A stretch of 64,000 bases of DNA from Candidatus Cryosericum hinesii (GCF_003570985.1 NZ_QXIW01000031.1:62001-126000); one strand, 5' to 3'. Counted from the stretch's first letter, positions 15,508-24,401 are shown. The notes: generated by a model not told the origin, from the letters alone. A program made the numbers and translations.

Positions 15508-16776
15508 ATGGAAGGCCCAAGTGAAGTGAACACGGGAGTGGAGACGAGCCAGGAGAAACCGCAGCGCAAGTTCTTCGGTCTCAGCCAGAACGTCTTCGTT
15601 TTCGGCTTTGTCTCGATGCTGACGGATTTCAGCAGCGAAGTCACGGTGAAGACGCTCCCATTGTTCCTGGCCAATGCGCTCGGCGTTCAGCCCGCGATCA
15701 TCGGGTTCATCGAGGGGTTTGCCGAAACCACGGCGACCATCCTCAAATGGGTCTTCGGCTGGCTGTCAGATCGGCTCAAGAAGCGGAAGTGGCTGGCATT
15801 CACCGGATACGCCATCTCCAATATCACCAAGCCGTTTCTCTACTTCGTCAACTCATGGCCATGGGCAGCATTCCTGCGATTTGCCGACCGCACGGGCAAG
15901 GGGGTCCGCACATCACCCAAGGATGCTCTGCTGGCTGACTCCTCCGAGAAGAAGAAGATGGGACGTTCGTTCGGATACGGCAATTCGATGGATACCCTTG
16001 GCTCCGTGTTTGGTATGCTGGCGGCAGCAGGCATGATTGCAGCGGGCGGTTCGGCCATGGCAATGACGTTGACACGCAGCATTTACCAACGGCTCATTAT
16101 TCTTGTCAGCGTTCCCGCCCTCCTTACGCTACCTCTCATCGCATTCTTTATCCGTGAAAATGCACCACGTGCAACCAACCACCGCACGTTGAATCTGTCC
16201 CTGCGTGGGTTTGACACGAGGTTCAAGCTATTCCTTGCCATTATGGTCATTTTCACTCTGGGCAACAGCAGCGATGCATTTCTCATGCTCAAGGCGCAGA
16301 GATCCGGTCTGGACCTTGTGCAGATCTTTCTGATGCTGGCAATGTGGAAAGCTGTCACGTCGGCGTTGTCCATCCCCGCCGGCATCCTGTCTGACCGCAT
16401 CGGCCGGGGGCGTGTCATTCGCCTTGGCTGGCTGGTGTATGCGCTGGTCTACCTTGGCTTCGGACTCGCAACGCAGGGGTGGCAGGTCTGGATCCTGTAT
16501 GCTATCTACGGCGTGTTTTACGCCATGACCGACGCTGTCGGTCCCGCGCTTGTTGCTGATATGGTACCAGAGTCTGAGAAGCGTGGAACTGCGTATGGAA
16601 TCTACAACGCAGCTATCGGCGTCAGCGCCCTTCCCGCCAGCTTGATTGCGGGCATCTTGTGGCAGTACATCAACCCGAGTGCCCCATTCCTCTTCGGGTC
16701 CGTTCTTGCCTTTGTAGCCATGATCGCGCTGACAGTACTCATAAACTCTGGTAAGGAGACTGAAAGAGCAATATGA
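15508..16776 (+). CDS. MFS transporter (422 aa)
   Basis: This is a 12-helix major facilitator protein. The MFS motif between helices 2 and 3 reads FGWLSDRLKKRKW, and a second copy in the C-terminal half reads AGILSDRIGRGRV. An EKRGTAYGIYN segment in the second half is also typical. The ATG at 15508 follows GAGAGGTGCACCTT. The longer reading from 15412 would run through the promoter. It overlaps the chrB-like gene by 4 bp (ATGA), so the two are translationally coupled. The substrate is unknown. The pairing with a ChrB-like protein suggests an oxyanion or metal-related stress, but chromate specificity is not shown. Confidence 0.8.
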   Translation: MEGPSEVNTGVETSQEKPQRKFFGLSQNVFVFGFVSMLTDFSSEVTVKTLPLFLANALGVQPAIIGFIEGFAETTATILKWVFGWLSDRLKKRKWLAFTGYAISNITKPFLYFVNSWPWAAFLRFADRTGKGVRTSPKDALLADSSEKKKMGRSFGYGNSMDTLGSVFGMLAAAGMIAAGGSAMAMTLTRSIYQRLIILVSVPALLTLPLIAFFIRENAPRATNHRTLNLSLRGFDTRFKLFLAIMVIFTLGNSSDAFLMLKAQRSGLDLVQIFLMLAMWKAVTSALSIPAGILSDRIGRGRVIRLGWLVYALVYLGFGLATQGWQVWILYAIYGVFYAMTDAVGPALVADMVPESEKRGTAYGIYNAAIGVSALPASLIAGILWQYINPSAPFLFGSVLAFVAMIALTVLINSGKETERAI

Positions 16777-17339
16777 AGACTTGGCTGACGATTACATACA
16801 AGGTCCCCACAGAGCCCTCGCGCACGCGCGTGTACCTGTGGAGGAAGCTGAAGGAGCTGGGCGCGGTCTACGTCCAGCAGGGGGCCGCCGTCCTGCCGAT
16901 GACGGACACGCTCCTCGCACAGGTACTCGTTCTCAAAGCCGAGGTGGTATCCAGTGGGGGAGAGGTTCTCGTCGGGAGGATGGAGTTCGTCGAGGAAGAA
17001 GACAATACACGCGTGATTGCTGCGTTTCAACTGCAGCGCGACGGAGATTACGATGAGATCGTGGAACAGTGCGAACGCCTGGTGTACGAGCTGGACCGCG
17101 AGACCGAGAAGGAGAAGTTCACGTACGCCGAGATCGAGGAAAACGAGACCGAGCTGACTCGGATCCACAAGTGGATGGAGCGCATCACTGCGCGGGACTG
17201 GTTCGCAGCTGCCGGCCATGCGCGCGCGGAGCAGGCAATCGAAGATGGCGAGAAACGCTCAGGCACGTACACCGAAGAGGTCGAGCGCCGCCTGGGTCAT
17301 GCTATCGACGTCAACCTGCCACGAGGGGCACACTCCTGA
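16773..17339 (+). CDS. ChrB N-terminal-domain protein (188 aa)
   Basis: The opening WLTITYKVPTEPSRTRVYLW then RKLKELGAVYVQQG is the signature of the ChrB N-terminal domain, known from chromate resistance operons where ChrB senses chromate and regulates chrA. A second half with acidic helices (YDEIVEQCERLVYELD) matches the family. The protein stops near residue 188, so the longer C-terminal ChrB domain is absent. It may be the regulator that binds the TGTAAC-N4-GTTACA palindrome ahead of the operon. That is inference, since the fold does not prove DNA binding. Confidence 0.75.
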   Translation: MKTWLTITYKVPTEPSRTRVYLWRKLKELGAVYVQQGAAVLPMTDTLLAQVLVLKAEVVSSGGEVLVGRMEFVEEEDNTRVIAAFQLQRDGDYDEIVEQCERLVYELDRETEKEKFTYAEIEENETELTRIHKWMERITARDWFAAAGHARAEQAIEDGEKRSGTYTEEVERRLGHAIDVNLPRGAHS

Positions 17340-17364
17340 ACTGGAGGACGGAAGGAAATGCAGA

Positions 17365-17390
17365 AGCCCCGGCCATATGAGGTCGGGGCT
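17365..17390. terminator. Terminator between convergent genes
   Basis: AGCCCCGGCC-atatga-GGTCGGGGCT forms a stem of ten pairs with one G-T pair. It is placed between the ChrB-like gene and the rhodanese-like gene and could serve both. Confidence 0.6.
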
Positions 17391-17407
17391 GTTGTCGTCT
17401 ATGGGGA

Positions 17408-17854
17408 TCAGGGTTGCTTTTCGGTATAGCCGCCGTATGCCACCCATGCGTCATACCCTCCTACCAGGCGGTTGATGACCGTGAAGGAGCTTGTCAACAG
17501 TACGTTGGCTGCCTTCTTGCTGGATTCCTCATCGTGCGAGTATACAACAAAGTGCTTGCTGGCATTGAGCGTAAAGTTGCCGTTGATAATGCCCTGCAAC
17601 TTGTCCAGCGGCGTGTCGAGTGCCCCCACGATGTGCCCCTCGGCCCATTTGCCAGATACGTCGATGATGACGAGGTCACGGTCCGTCTGGATAAGTTCTT
17701 CGAGCTTCTTGGCGTCGATCTCGACAATTGTCCTGTTGGTGTCTCCTGAGGTATCCAGACCTGGGCTGGTCGTCGCAGGCTGCTTGGGCGCTCCACACCC
17801 AACCAGACCGACGACAAGCGCCAAGAGTGTCACTGCAACAAGTATCTTCCTCAT
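17408..17854 (-). CDS. Rhodanese-like lipoprotein lacking the active-site cysteine (148 aa)
   Basis: The ATG at 17854 follows AAGGAG with a six-base gap. The lipobox LVGC puts the lipidated Cys at 20. Residues 43-145 form a rhodanese domain: LVIIDVSGKWAEGHIVGALD and a C-terminal GGYDAWVAYGG. The active-site loop, normally a Cys followed by a short loop, reads VVYSHDEESSKKAA, so the catalytic Cys is Ser106. A classical sulfurtransferase reaction is therefore unlikely. It may act as a binding domain at the cell surface. Confidence 0.8.
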   Translation of the reverse strand: MRKILVAVTLLALVVGLVGCGAPKQPATTSPGLDTSGDTNRTIVEIDAKKLEELIQTDRDLVIIDVSGKWAEGHIVGALDTPLDKLQGIINGNFTLNASKHFVVYSHDEESSKKAANVLLTSSFTVINRLVGGYDAWVAYGGYTEKQP

Positions 17855-18055
17855 TCGCATCTCCTTCTCTCCCGAACTTGATGTGTCGAGACCAGACTAC
17901 TGCCTATCGGCCGAGGCTACGGCGGGTGCTCTGCTCTCGTATTCTAGCTGAAGAATAGAGCATGGCGAGATTTCTACAAGGGCAAATGCGAATGAACGCC
18001 GGACTGCGTTGTCACGCTACAGCGTCGGGAGCGGGTTGCGGACTGGAAGCCCTGG

Positions 18056-18595
18056 CTACTTGCGCGAGAATCCCATGGAGCCGATGAGATCCCCCAGCTT
18101 CCAGTACTGCCCACCCACGAAGCAGACTGGGTCCAGGGCATGCCCGCCTTTCTGGGCGCGCTCGTCCATGTGGACGGCGACGACCTCGCCGATGAACAGG
18201 TCGTGGCTGCCGAGGTGCAGGGTCTGGCGCACGACGCATTCGATGTTGAGGGGGCACTCCGCCACCAGAGGCACGGCTGTGGCCGTTCCCTGTTCGCGGG
18301 TAAGAGCGCTCAGCTTCCACTTGTCGGTATCCTTGCCGGACACCATGCCGCAGAGGTCGAGTTCCCGGGCATGTGCAACATCCGCCACGTTGACGACGAA
18401 GGCGCCTCCCTCGACGATAAAGTGATGCAGCCAGCGTTCTGGACGGACACCGATGCCGATCATCGGGGGTTTTGAGCACAGTGTGCCGACCCAGGCGAGG
18501 GTCGTGATGTCAGATGATTCCATCGTGCCCGCAGTCACGAGGACTGCCGGCGCCACACTCAGTGCTGTTGATGGTGCTTTGACAAGTTTGGACAT
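18056..18595 (-). CDS. Flavin reductase-like FMN-binding protein (179 aa)
   Basis: It has the flavin reductase domain pattern: PAVLVTAGTMESSDITTLAW, then RPERWLHHFIVEGGAFVVNV, GMVSGKDTDKWKL and a C-terminal VCFVGGQYWKLGD. Family members bind FMN and pass electrons from NAD(P)H or protein partners. CAGGAG lies six bases before the ATG. The gene stands alone and divergent from the GNAT gene. Confidence 0.8.
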   Translation of the reverse strand: MSKLVKAPSTALSVAPAVLVTAGTMESSDITTLAWVGTLCSKPPMIGIGVRPERWLHHFIVEGGAFVVNVADVAHARELDLCGMVSGKDTDKWKLSALTREQGTATAVPLVAECPLNIECVVRQTLHLGSHDLFIGEVVAVHMDERAQKGGHALDPVCFVGGQYWKLGDLIGSMGFSRK

Positions 18596-18823
18596 GTTGT
18601 CTCCTGAATGGTCTGGCAGAGACGCACCAGACTCGTATTTCCAGTATAGCGCAACATGGTTGCGTTGGAGAACTCAGTGTATAGAATAGGGGCAGGAACA
18701 GCGTTGCCGTGCAGTAACAGCAATGCTCCGGCAACAGGAGGTCGACGATGGCTAACATGCGAGGACTGGTTGAGCAGGCATTGGGCGATGATCACGGCGG
18801 TCACGGAGAGGGAGAGGACTGAT

Positions 18824-19645
18824 ATGGCTCTGGGAAGCTTGACGATGGATGCCGGTGCCTGCCTCGTCAGCGAGGAGATGGCGCAGTACTTCCTGACCGT
18901 GGACGGTCAGCCAGGAACATATATCCTGGGGGACGCGTCCGCTTCCTCTGTACGGGCGCCGCAAGTCGACCGCAATCGCATCTTCAGGGCTCGTCTTGGT
19001 GCGGACACCGCCGATCAGGGCATCGAGCAGCTCCTGTTGCCGTTTCGCCGCGCTGCCGTGCCGGTCACCTGGTACGTCGACGGCTGTTCCAGACCCAGCG
19101 ACCTCGCGACACGGCTGGCGAGCCATGGGCTTGAGCTGCGATATGTCTGGACGGGCATGGTCCGCTCGGTCGACGATCCAGAGGGAGTAGAGGAGGTACC
19201 GTCGGGCGTCACAGTAGTCGAATCAGTCTCCGCGGATGAACGAGAGCAGTGGATGCGCGTCGTGCTGGAAGGGTTTGGTTTGACACAGTTTCATGACATG
19301 GAGTCGATGCTTACGGAGACCGGCGTCCTCTCCGGCCGCTGGCATCGTTTGACGGCATTGCAGGACGGGACCGCGGTGGGTGGCGCACTGCTGTTTGCAG
19401 GTGACGGAGTGGCGGGATTGCACTGGCTTGGTGTGCCTCAGATGTTCCGAAAACATGGAGCAGGCATCCTGCTCACTCGACAGGCTCTGGCCCAGGCAGC
19501 TCGTATGGGTTATTCGCATCTCGTGTTGCAGGCGAACCTCGAGGTCGTGCAGTTATATGTCCGGCTTGGCTTCGACAAGGTTGGAGATATCGCTGTGCTC
19601 GACTGGCGTCCCGGGATTGGCGCGTTGACAGTGGAACCGGACTAG
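18824..19645 (+). CDS. GNAT-family N-acetyltransferase (273 aa)
   Basis: The ATG at 18824 follows GGGAGAGGACTGAT. The C-terminal 130 residues form a GNAT fold: WHRLTALQDGTAVGGALLF, then the acetyl-CoA loop region VPQMFRKHGAGILLTRQAL and LVLQANLEVVQLYVRLGF. The N-terminal half is a poorly conserved, GNAT-like domain. A promoter-like TAGAAT lies near 18681. The acceptor substrate is unknown. Confidence 0.75.
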   Translation: MALGSLTMDAGACLVSEEMAQYFLTVDGQPGTYILGDASASSVRAPQVDRNRIFRARLGADTADQGIEQLLLPFRRAAVPVTWYVDGCSRPSDLATRLASHGLELRYVWTGMVRSVDDPEGVEEVPSGVTVVESVSADEREQWMRVVLEGFGLTQFHDMESMLTETGVLSGRWHRLTALQDGTAVGGALLFAGDGVAGLHWLGVPQMFRKHGAGILLTRQALAQAARMGYSHLVLQANLEVVQLYVRLGFDKVGDIAVLDWRPGIGALTVEPD

Positions 19646-19730
19646 GCACGACGAGTACTGTGGCGAAAAGGTACTATGCTGATACCGTCTGTCCAGCGTG
19701 TCGTGCTGTGGACGGTAAGGAGACAGGGAC

Positions 19731-20300
19731 ATAAAAAAGACAGGGGAACGCATCATCGGGAAAGGGAACTGGCTGGTTCTGCGCGAAGACACCTTCGTGA
19801 ACGAGAGTGGCGAAGAGGTGCATTGGGAGTGCATTGCCCATGCAACGGACACATACGTCGTCGTGGTTGTGGCGCGGCTGATGCCCAGCGGACGATACGT
19901 GCTGCTGCGGCAGTACCGCCAGGCCATTGAGAACACTGTCATCGGGCTCTGCGCGGGTGCCGCGCCGGCGGGCAGCGACCCCGAGGTCGAGGCTCTGCGC
20001 GAATTGCGTGAAGAGACGGGTTTCGTCGGCCACATCGTCGCGTCGAGCGGTCCCTTGAAGGTGAACGTCGGGATGTCCAACGACGACCAGTATATTCTCA
20101 GCGCGGAGATCGACGAGACGGACCCGCTCAATCAGCATCCTCAGCAGGAGCTGGAGCCGAGCGAGGAAATCGAGGTCGTCCTGTTGATGAAAGATGAGAT
20201 TCCAGCCTTCCTCCTGAGCGAGCAGGCTGCTGGTCGAACCGTTGGGCCGGGTGTCTGGTACATGTTTGGAGCACTGGCCAGCTTGGAGCGGCATGTTTGA
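19731..20300 (+). CDS. NUDIX hydrolase with apparent ATA start (about 189 aa)
   Basis: The NUDIX box is clear (GxxxxxxEALRELREETGF within residues 70-90), with an ADP-ribose-pyrophosphatase-like frame: GRYVLLRQYRQAIEN before it and SNDDQYILSAEI after. The family N-terminus (GERIIGKGNWLVLREDTFV) is encoded from 19740 on, but the first standard start is a GTG at 19797, which would remove it. An in-frame TAA at 19716 limits the start. AAGGAG at 19717-19722 sits exactly eight bases before ATA at 19731, the best candidate. It probably hydrolyses a nucleoside diphosphate derivative such as ADP-ribose. Confidence 0.75.
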   Translation: MKKTGERIIGKGNWLVLREDTFVNESGEEVHWECIAHATDTYVVVVVARLMPSGRYVLLRQYRQAIENTVIGLCAGAAPAGSDPEVEALRELREETGFVGHIVASSGPLKVNVGMSNDDQYILSAEIDETDPLNQHPQQELEPSEEIEVVLLMKDEIPAFLLSEQAAGRTVGPGVWYMFGALASLERHV

Positions 20301-20362
20301 AGTCATCAATCACAGGTGCTAGTCTGAAAGGACGCGCTGGACCGGCGCGAAAGAGGTGACGC

Positions 20363-21505
20363 ATGCACAGTTTTGAGTTCTACAATCCGACGCGGGTGAT
20401 CTTCGGTCGTGGGACCGTACAGCAGGTAGGCCCGGCCGTTGCTCGCGAAGGTGCTCACAAAGTGCTGTTGATAGCCGGTGGCGGTTCCATCCGCGAAAAC
20501 GGTGTTTATCAGGCTGTCACCCAGTCCCTGAGCGTGTCGGGTATCAATGTGGTAGAAGCCTGGGGTGTTCGGCCCAATCCTGAGCTGGCGCTTGCCCAGC
20601 AGCTGGTACAGATCGCCCGTGAGCAGCAGGTGGACAGCGTGCTGGCTGTCGGCGGTGGCAGCGTCATCGACACGGCCAAATGCGTTGCAGCGGGTGTATA
20701 TGTCGACAACCTCTGGAGCTGTTTCGAGAAACGGTGTCCGATCGACAAGGCGCTCCCGGTCTTCGTCGTTCTGACGATCTCGGCTTCCGGCAGTGAGATG
20801 GACCCGTGGGCCGTCCTGACGGAGAGCGAGCAGCACAGGAAGTGGAGTATTTCCTCTCCTGTCCTGTATCCCCGGTTTGCGATCGTGGATCCGAGTGTGC
20901 AGACCAGCCTGCCATGGCGCCAGACCGTGAACGGCGCAATTGGCGTCCTCAGTCATATCATGGCCACCTACCTGGTGGGGTCGTTCGAGGAGACGACGCT
21001 TGCGCTTGGCGAGGGGCTGATGCGCACGGTCATCAAGATGGTAGATCAGCTGCAGGCAGACCACGCCGACTATGGTGCGCGCGCGAACCTCGCCTGGGCG
21101 GCCACGCTGGCCATGAACGGCCTGAGCTCCGCCGGCATCGAGGACAGCGACTGGTCGGCCCGCAGTATCGAATCCGCGATGAGTGCTCTGCACCCCGAAG
21201 TAGCTCATGGAGCTGGCATGGCGGTCATCCTTCCCGCCTGGATGACCTACCAGCGCGAGAACAACCCCGGCCAGTTCCAGCGGTGGGCGAGAACCGTCTG
21301 GGGCGCAGGCACCGTCGAAGAAGGCATCACGGCTATGAAGACAGCGTTTCAGCGCTGGGGGGCTCCGTCGACGCTGGGAGACCTTGGCATTGCAGCCGGT
21401 GAGCTCCGTGACATCGCGTTCAATGCGCTTTCCGAGGGTCCGCTCGGAAAACTGCGCATCCTGACGGCGCGCGACGTGGTCGAACTGCTCAAGCCTGTCC
21501 TCTAG
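20363..21505 (+). CDS. Iron-containing alcohol dehydrogenase homologue with two metal ligands missing (380 aa)
   Basis: The full-length protein follows the iron-ADH fold: FYNPTRVIFGRGTV at the start, the nucleotide-binding GGGSVIDTAK near 98-106 and HGAGMAVILPAWM near 282-294. This is the butanol dehydrogenase/YqhD group, NAD(P)H-dependent reducers of aldehydes. The metal in YqhD is held by Asp194, His198, His267 and His281. Here the first position is Gly194 and the third is Ser271, while His198 and His282 remain. Normal metal binding is therefore doubtful. GAAAGAGGTGACGC precedes the ATG. Confidence 0.85.
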   Translation: MHSFEFYNPTRVIFGRGTVQQVGPAVAREGAHKVLLIAGGGSIRENGVYQAVTQSLSVSGINVVEAWGVRPNPELALAQQLVQIAREQQVDSVLAVGGGSVIDTAKCVAAGVYVDNLWSCFEKRCPIDKALPVFVVLTISASGSEMDPWAVLTESEQHRKWSISSPVLYPRFAIVDPSVQTSLPWRQTVNGAIGVLSHIMATYLVGSFEETTLALGEGLMRTVIKMVDQLQADHADYGARANLAWAATLAMNGLSSAGIEDSDWSARSIESAMSALHPEVAHGAGMAVILPAWMTYQRENNPGQFQRWARTVWGAGTVEEGITAMKTAFQRWGAPSTLGDLGIAAGELRDIAFNALSEGPLGKLRILTARDVVELLKPVL

Positions 21506-21534
21506 GTGTGCCGGCAGTGCAGCGTGACGTATCT

Positions 21535-21942
21535 ATGAAACAGTCACTGCGGGTGACATTTCTGGAACTGGTCGGGGGCGTTGTCCTGGGAGGCTGCATG
21601 CTGCTGCTGGGCAGCTGGGCGGGAGCGAAGCTGGGCAGTGGAGCCAGCGATGGCTGGGGGGACATCATCGGGGCTCTGTTTGGAAGTGTCCTTGCCTTTC
21701 CCGTTGGATTCGTGGCCGGCATGTGGCTGGTGGCGTGGCGACTGCATTTTCCTCACAGCCTGTGGCGCGGCATCTTCGGCGCGGCCCTGGGACTCATGCT
21801 GGTTCTCCTGCTGGCAGAGCCGCTGCGTCTCAATCGGGATTCGCGTGTGATGGGGACTCTCCTGTATCTTGTCCCAAGCGTGGCCGCTCTGTTCGGTTTC
21901 AACCAGTCGCAGCACGAATCGGGCTCTGCAGGCCGCCGATAA
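21535..21942 (+). CDS. Small polytopic membrane protein (135 aa)
   Basis: This is a Gly- and Leu-rich protein with about four membrane helices. No family is recognised. The ATG at 21535 is used here, and a GTG at 21508 (nine residues longer, just after the ADH stop) is an equal alternative because neither has a clear ribosome site. It is probably co-transcribed with the alcohol dehydrogenase homologue 29 bp upstream. Confidence 0.6.
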   Translation: MKQSLRVTFLELVGGVVLGGCMLLLGSWAGAKLGSGASDGWGDIIGALFGSVLAFPVGFVAGMWLVAWRLHFPHSLWRGIFGAALGLMLVLLLAEPLRLNRDSRVMGTLLYLVPSVAALFGFNQSQHESGSAGRR

Positions 21943-21947
21943 CCCTG

Positions 21948-22394
21948 TTACTTGCTGACAGTGAAGGTGGCCACGATCGGGCCGTCTTTTCCATCGCCGG
22001 CGGAGACGAACCCCAGGCGCTCAAGCATGGTTTTGGCCGCAACGTTGTCACGGTGGTAGGTCACTTGCACGGACTTGTATCCAGGACTCTCCTTCAGCAT
22101 CTGGATCGCCAGCCGCAGGGCCGACGTCCCATACCCCTTGCGGCGCTCACAGCTATCGATCAGGAGCTTAGCAAGCCAATAGCTCCCCTCCTCCGGTTTC
22201 TGCCCGACCATGATGAAGCCGACGATTCTGCCGTCATCGCTGACGATAGCATAGGGGGCATAGTCAGTGTCCGGGCCGCTGCCGGAGATCGTGTCCAGGT
22301 TGCGGGACATGAACCGCTCGAGTTCTTCGGAGACGTTGGCGTCCATGAACTCTTCTTTGTGATGTCGGTCGATCTGGCGCAGTCTGATGCTCAT
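21948..22394 (-). CDS. GNAT-family N-acetyltransferase (148 aa)
   Basis: This is a single GNAT domain. The strand GRIVGFIMVG is followed by WLAKLLIDSCERRKGYGTSAL (the acetyl-CoA-binding loop with RRKGYG) and VTYHRDNVAAKTMLERLGF. GGGAGG lies five bases before the ATG. It is convergent with the membrane protein gene, 5 bp away. Its target is unknown. Confidence 0.8.
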   Translation of the reverse strand: MSIRLRQIDRHHKEEFMDANVSEELERFMSRNLDTISGSGPDTDYAPYAIVSDDGRIVGFIMVGQKPEEGSYWLAKLLIDSCERRKGYGTSALRLAIQMLKESPGYKSVQVTYHRDNVAAKTMLERLGFVSAGDGKDGPIVATFTVSK

Positions 22395-22511
22395 AGTGTC
22401 CTCCCGGGCCTACTGGCCGTCAGAACCATTTGAACCTGCCTGTCATATCTAATTATTTATAGTATGACACAGCGTCATTCACATGCAACATCGTGGCAAA
22501 GCGCGCCGACG

Positions 22512-22539
22512 TTGGAAATGCTCGACGACGCTGTATACT
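22512..22539 (+). promoter_or_regulatory. Promoter of the LCP gene
   Basis: TTGGAA at 22512-22517, a 16-base spacer and TATACT at 22534-22539, preceded by TG one base upstream (extended -10). The start codon lies 37 bases downstream. Confidence 0.6.
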
Positions 22540-22576
22540 GAAAAACTAGTTTGCTGACGAGCACAAGGAGCAGAAG

Positions 22577-23578
22577 GTGGTACAGAAACATACTCTGCAC
22601 ACGATCCTGGCACTACTGGCGATAACGGCGTTGCTTGCCGGCGTCGTCGCTGTGTCACGTGCTGTGCCCATATACTACGACGCTGTGAACCCTTCGGTGC
22701 CGGGTGCTGTCGACCATCCCCCTCCTGCGCAGCGTATGGTACCCCCGATACCTCTCCAACCGGAGCCCGATCTCAACAAACCCATCAACATTCTATTGCT
22801 CGGGGCCGACTCCCGCGTGACGAGTGACCCCGGTCGTGCAGACACGATCATGCTGGTGCGGCTGGACCCGGTGACAAAACATGTACGCCTGCTGTCTCTT
22901 CCACGTGACACACGCGTCACGATCCCCGGCCATGGCGTCAACAAGCTGAACCAGGCTTCCAGCGGGTACTACCGGGACGGCGGAACCAGTCTGTTGATCG
23001 ATACCATCACAACGGACCTGTTGCCGGGCCTCCGCATCGACTATACGGTCAAAACCGATTTTGCAGGGTTCGCCGCCATCATCGACGCCTTGGGCGGCGT
23101 GACCATCGACGTCGAGGAGAGGATGTACTATAAGGCGGTCGACGTATTCATCGACCTGCAGCCGGGCGTCCAGCATCTCAATGGCGAGCAGGCGCTGGGG
23201 TACGCGCGCTTCAGGATGGATGCTGTCGGGGACTTCGGCACGTGGTCTGGCGAGGACCACGGGCGTGTGGAGCGCCAGAAGAAACTCGTGGCGGCTGTCA
23301 TCGATCAGACGAAAGACGTACGGACACTGCTGCGCTTGCCTGCCGTCATCCGTGCTGTGCAGGCGGTGGTGACAACCGACATGTCGTTCAACGTCATGGC
23401 GCTCATCGGAATGACGTACAAGGACGTCGCGGAGAAAGACGTGGAATTGGTTCCTTTCACCGGGATGCCGCAGTATGTGGACGGCGTGTCGTATGTCATC
23501 CCCAACATTGATGTTCTCCGAAAGACGACGGGGCCGCTCTTTGGTGTTGCGGCCCCGTCTGAGCCGCCTGCAAACTGA
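22577..23578 (+). CDS. LytR-CpsA-Psr (LCP) family protein (333 aa)
   Basis: This is a membrane-anchored LCP protein of the kind that attaches glycopolymers to the cell wall. GTG start after CAAGGAGCAGAAG. A single membrane helix covers about residues 8-27, then the LCP domain starts at INILLLGADSR. The hallmark residues for pyrophosphate-lipid binding are present: RADTIMLVRLDP, LSLPRDTRV and, later, GYARFRMDAVGDFGT, followed by RVERQKKLVAAV. A GC-rich hairpin within the last 40 bases of the gene may end transcription. Confidence 0.85.
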   Translation: MVQKHTLHTILALLAITALLAGVVAVSRAVPIYYDAVNPSVPGAVDHPPPAQRMVPPIPLQPEPDLNKPINILLLGADSRVTSDPGRADTIMLVRLDPVTKHVRLLSLPRDTRVTIPGHGVNKLNQASSGYYRDGGTSLLIDTITTDLLPGLRIDYTVKTDFAGFAAIIDALGGVTIDVEERMYYKAVDVFIDLQPGVQHLNGEQALGYARFRMDAVGDFGTWSGEDHGRVERQKKLVAAVIDQTKDVRTLLRLPAVIRAVQAVVTTDMSFNVMALIGMTYKDVAEKDVELVPFTGMPQYVDGVSYVIPNIDVLRKTTGPLFGVAAPSEPPAN

Positions 23579-23603
23579 GCGGGTCTAGTTCTTCAGGGGG
23601 ATC

Positions 23604-24401
23604 CTACAATCCGCGTAGCTCCTCGTCGAGTTTCTCACGCCGCAGAAGGTCATATCCGAGCAGGTGGCCGTTCACGAGGATGCCAGTGAGACCGCCGTGA
23701 GCCAGGTAGCCTTCGGGATCGTTCACGGCGTCCACCTCGGTGACCGTCAAGCCGAGCTTCTCGCCGACATACGTGGCGGTCTGGCCGAGGATGCGGTACT
23801 GGAACGGACACGAGAGAGGTCCGAGCAGCACCGTGACGCGAGCCTGATCGTCAGGCAGCGACGTCGGTGTCACGACTGCGCGGGGAGTTGGGGTCCAGAC
23901 GGTTTCCGGCAGGAAGGGCTTGAACATGAGGTCCGGGTCGCCATCCACGTGGACAAACCCGTGGTGCACATAGAACGATTCGGCGGACTGCTGGCCCTCA
24001 GCTTCGCCATGAAAGGCCATGGCGGCAATGCCATCGGCAGGCTTGCCGTCGAACCAGCGATGCTGGCGCTGCATGGTCGTCTCAACCTCTGCCAGAAGCT
24101 TGCTGCCTATGCCACGTCCCCAGCGGGACTTCTTGGGGACCCAGATGCAGTCGATAACGGCCACACCCACGCCCATGGGGTCACGGTCGGGATGACACTG
24201 GATCATGCCGATAGGGTCAGCTCCGTTGTAGGCGACCCAGGCAAACGTGCCCAGCTCGGCGAGACGATCGCGGATCCACTGTCTCTTGGCCTTGGTCGCC
24301 CGTTCCCACAATGGATCGGACTTTGCGCCTTCTCCTGCACAGATCGTGGCAAGGTCGCCTGCGTTGCGTACTGCTACCGGAAGAATCCTTGTTGCGCTCA
24401 T
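23604..24401 (-). CDS. GNAT acetyltransferase with YoaP-like C-terminal domain (265 aa)
   Basis: The ATG at 24401 follows GTGAGGCCATC, seven bases from the stop of the DUF2804 gene. Residues 1-160 are a GNAT domain (VAVIDCIWVPKKSRWGRGIG, the acetyl-CoA loop). Residues 195-265 form a thioredoxin-like YoaP-type domain (VTVLLGPLSCPFQYRILG) with one Cys, ending in VNGHLLGYDLLRREKLDEEL. The longer reading back to 24587 overlaps the DUF2804 gene and is rejected. It is likely in an operon with DUF2804. Confidence 0.75.
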   Translation of the reverse strand: MSATRILPVAVRNAGDLATICAGEGAKSDPLWERATKAKRQWIRDRLAELGTFAWVAYNGADPIGMIQCHPDRDPMGVGVAVIDCIWVPKKSRWGRGIGSKLLAEVETTMQRQHRWFDGKPADGIAAMAFHGEAEGQQSAESFYVHHGFVHVDGDPDLMFKPFLPETVWTPTPRAVVTPTSLPDDQARVTVLLGPLSCPFQYRILGQTATYVGEKLGLTVTEVDAVNDPEGYLAHGGLTGILVNGHLLGYDLLRREKLDEELRGL

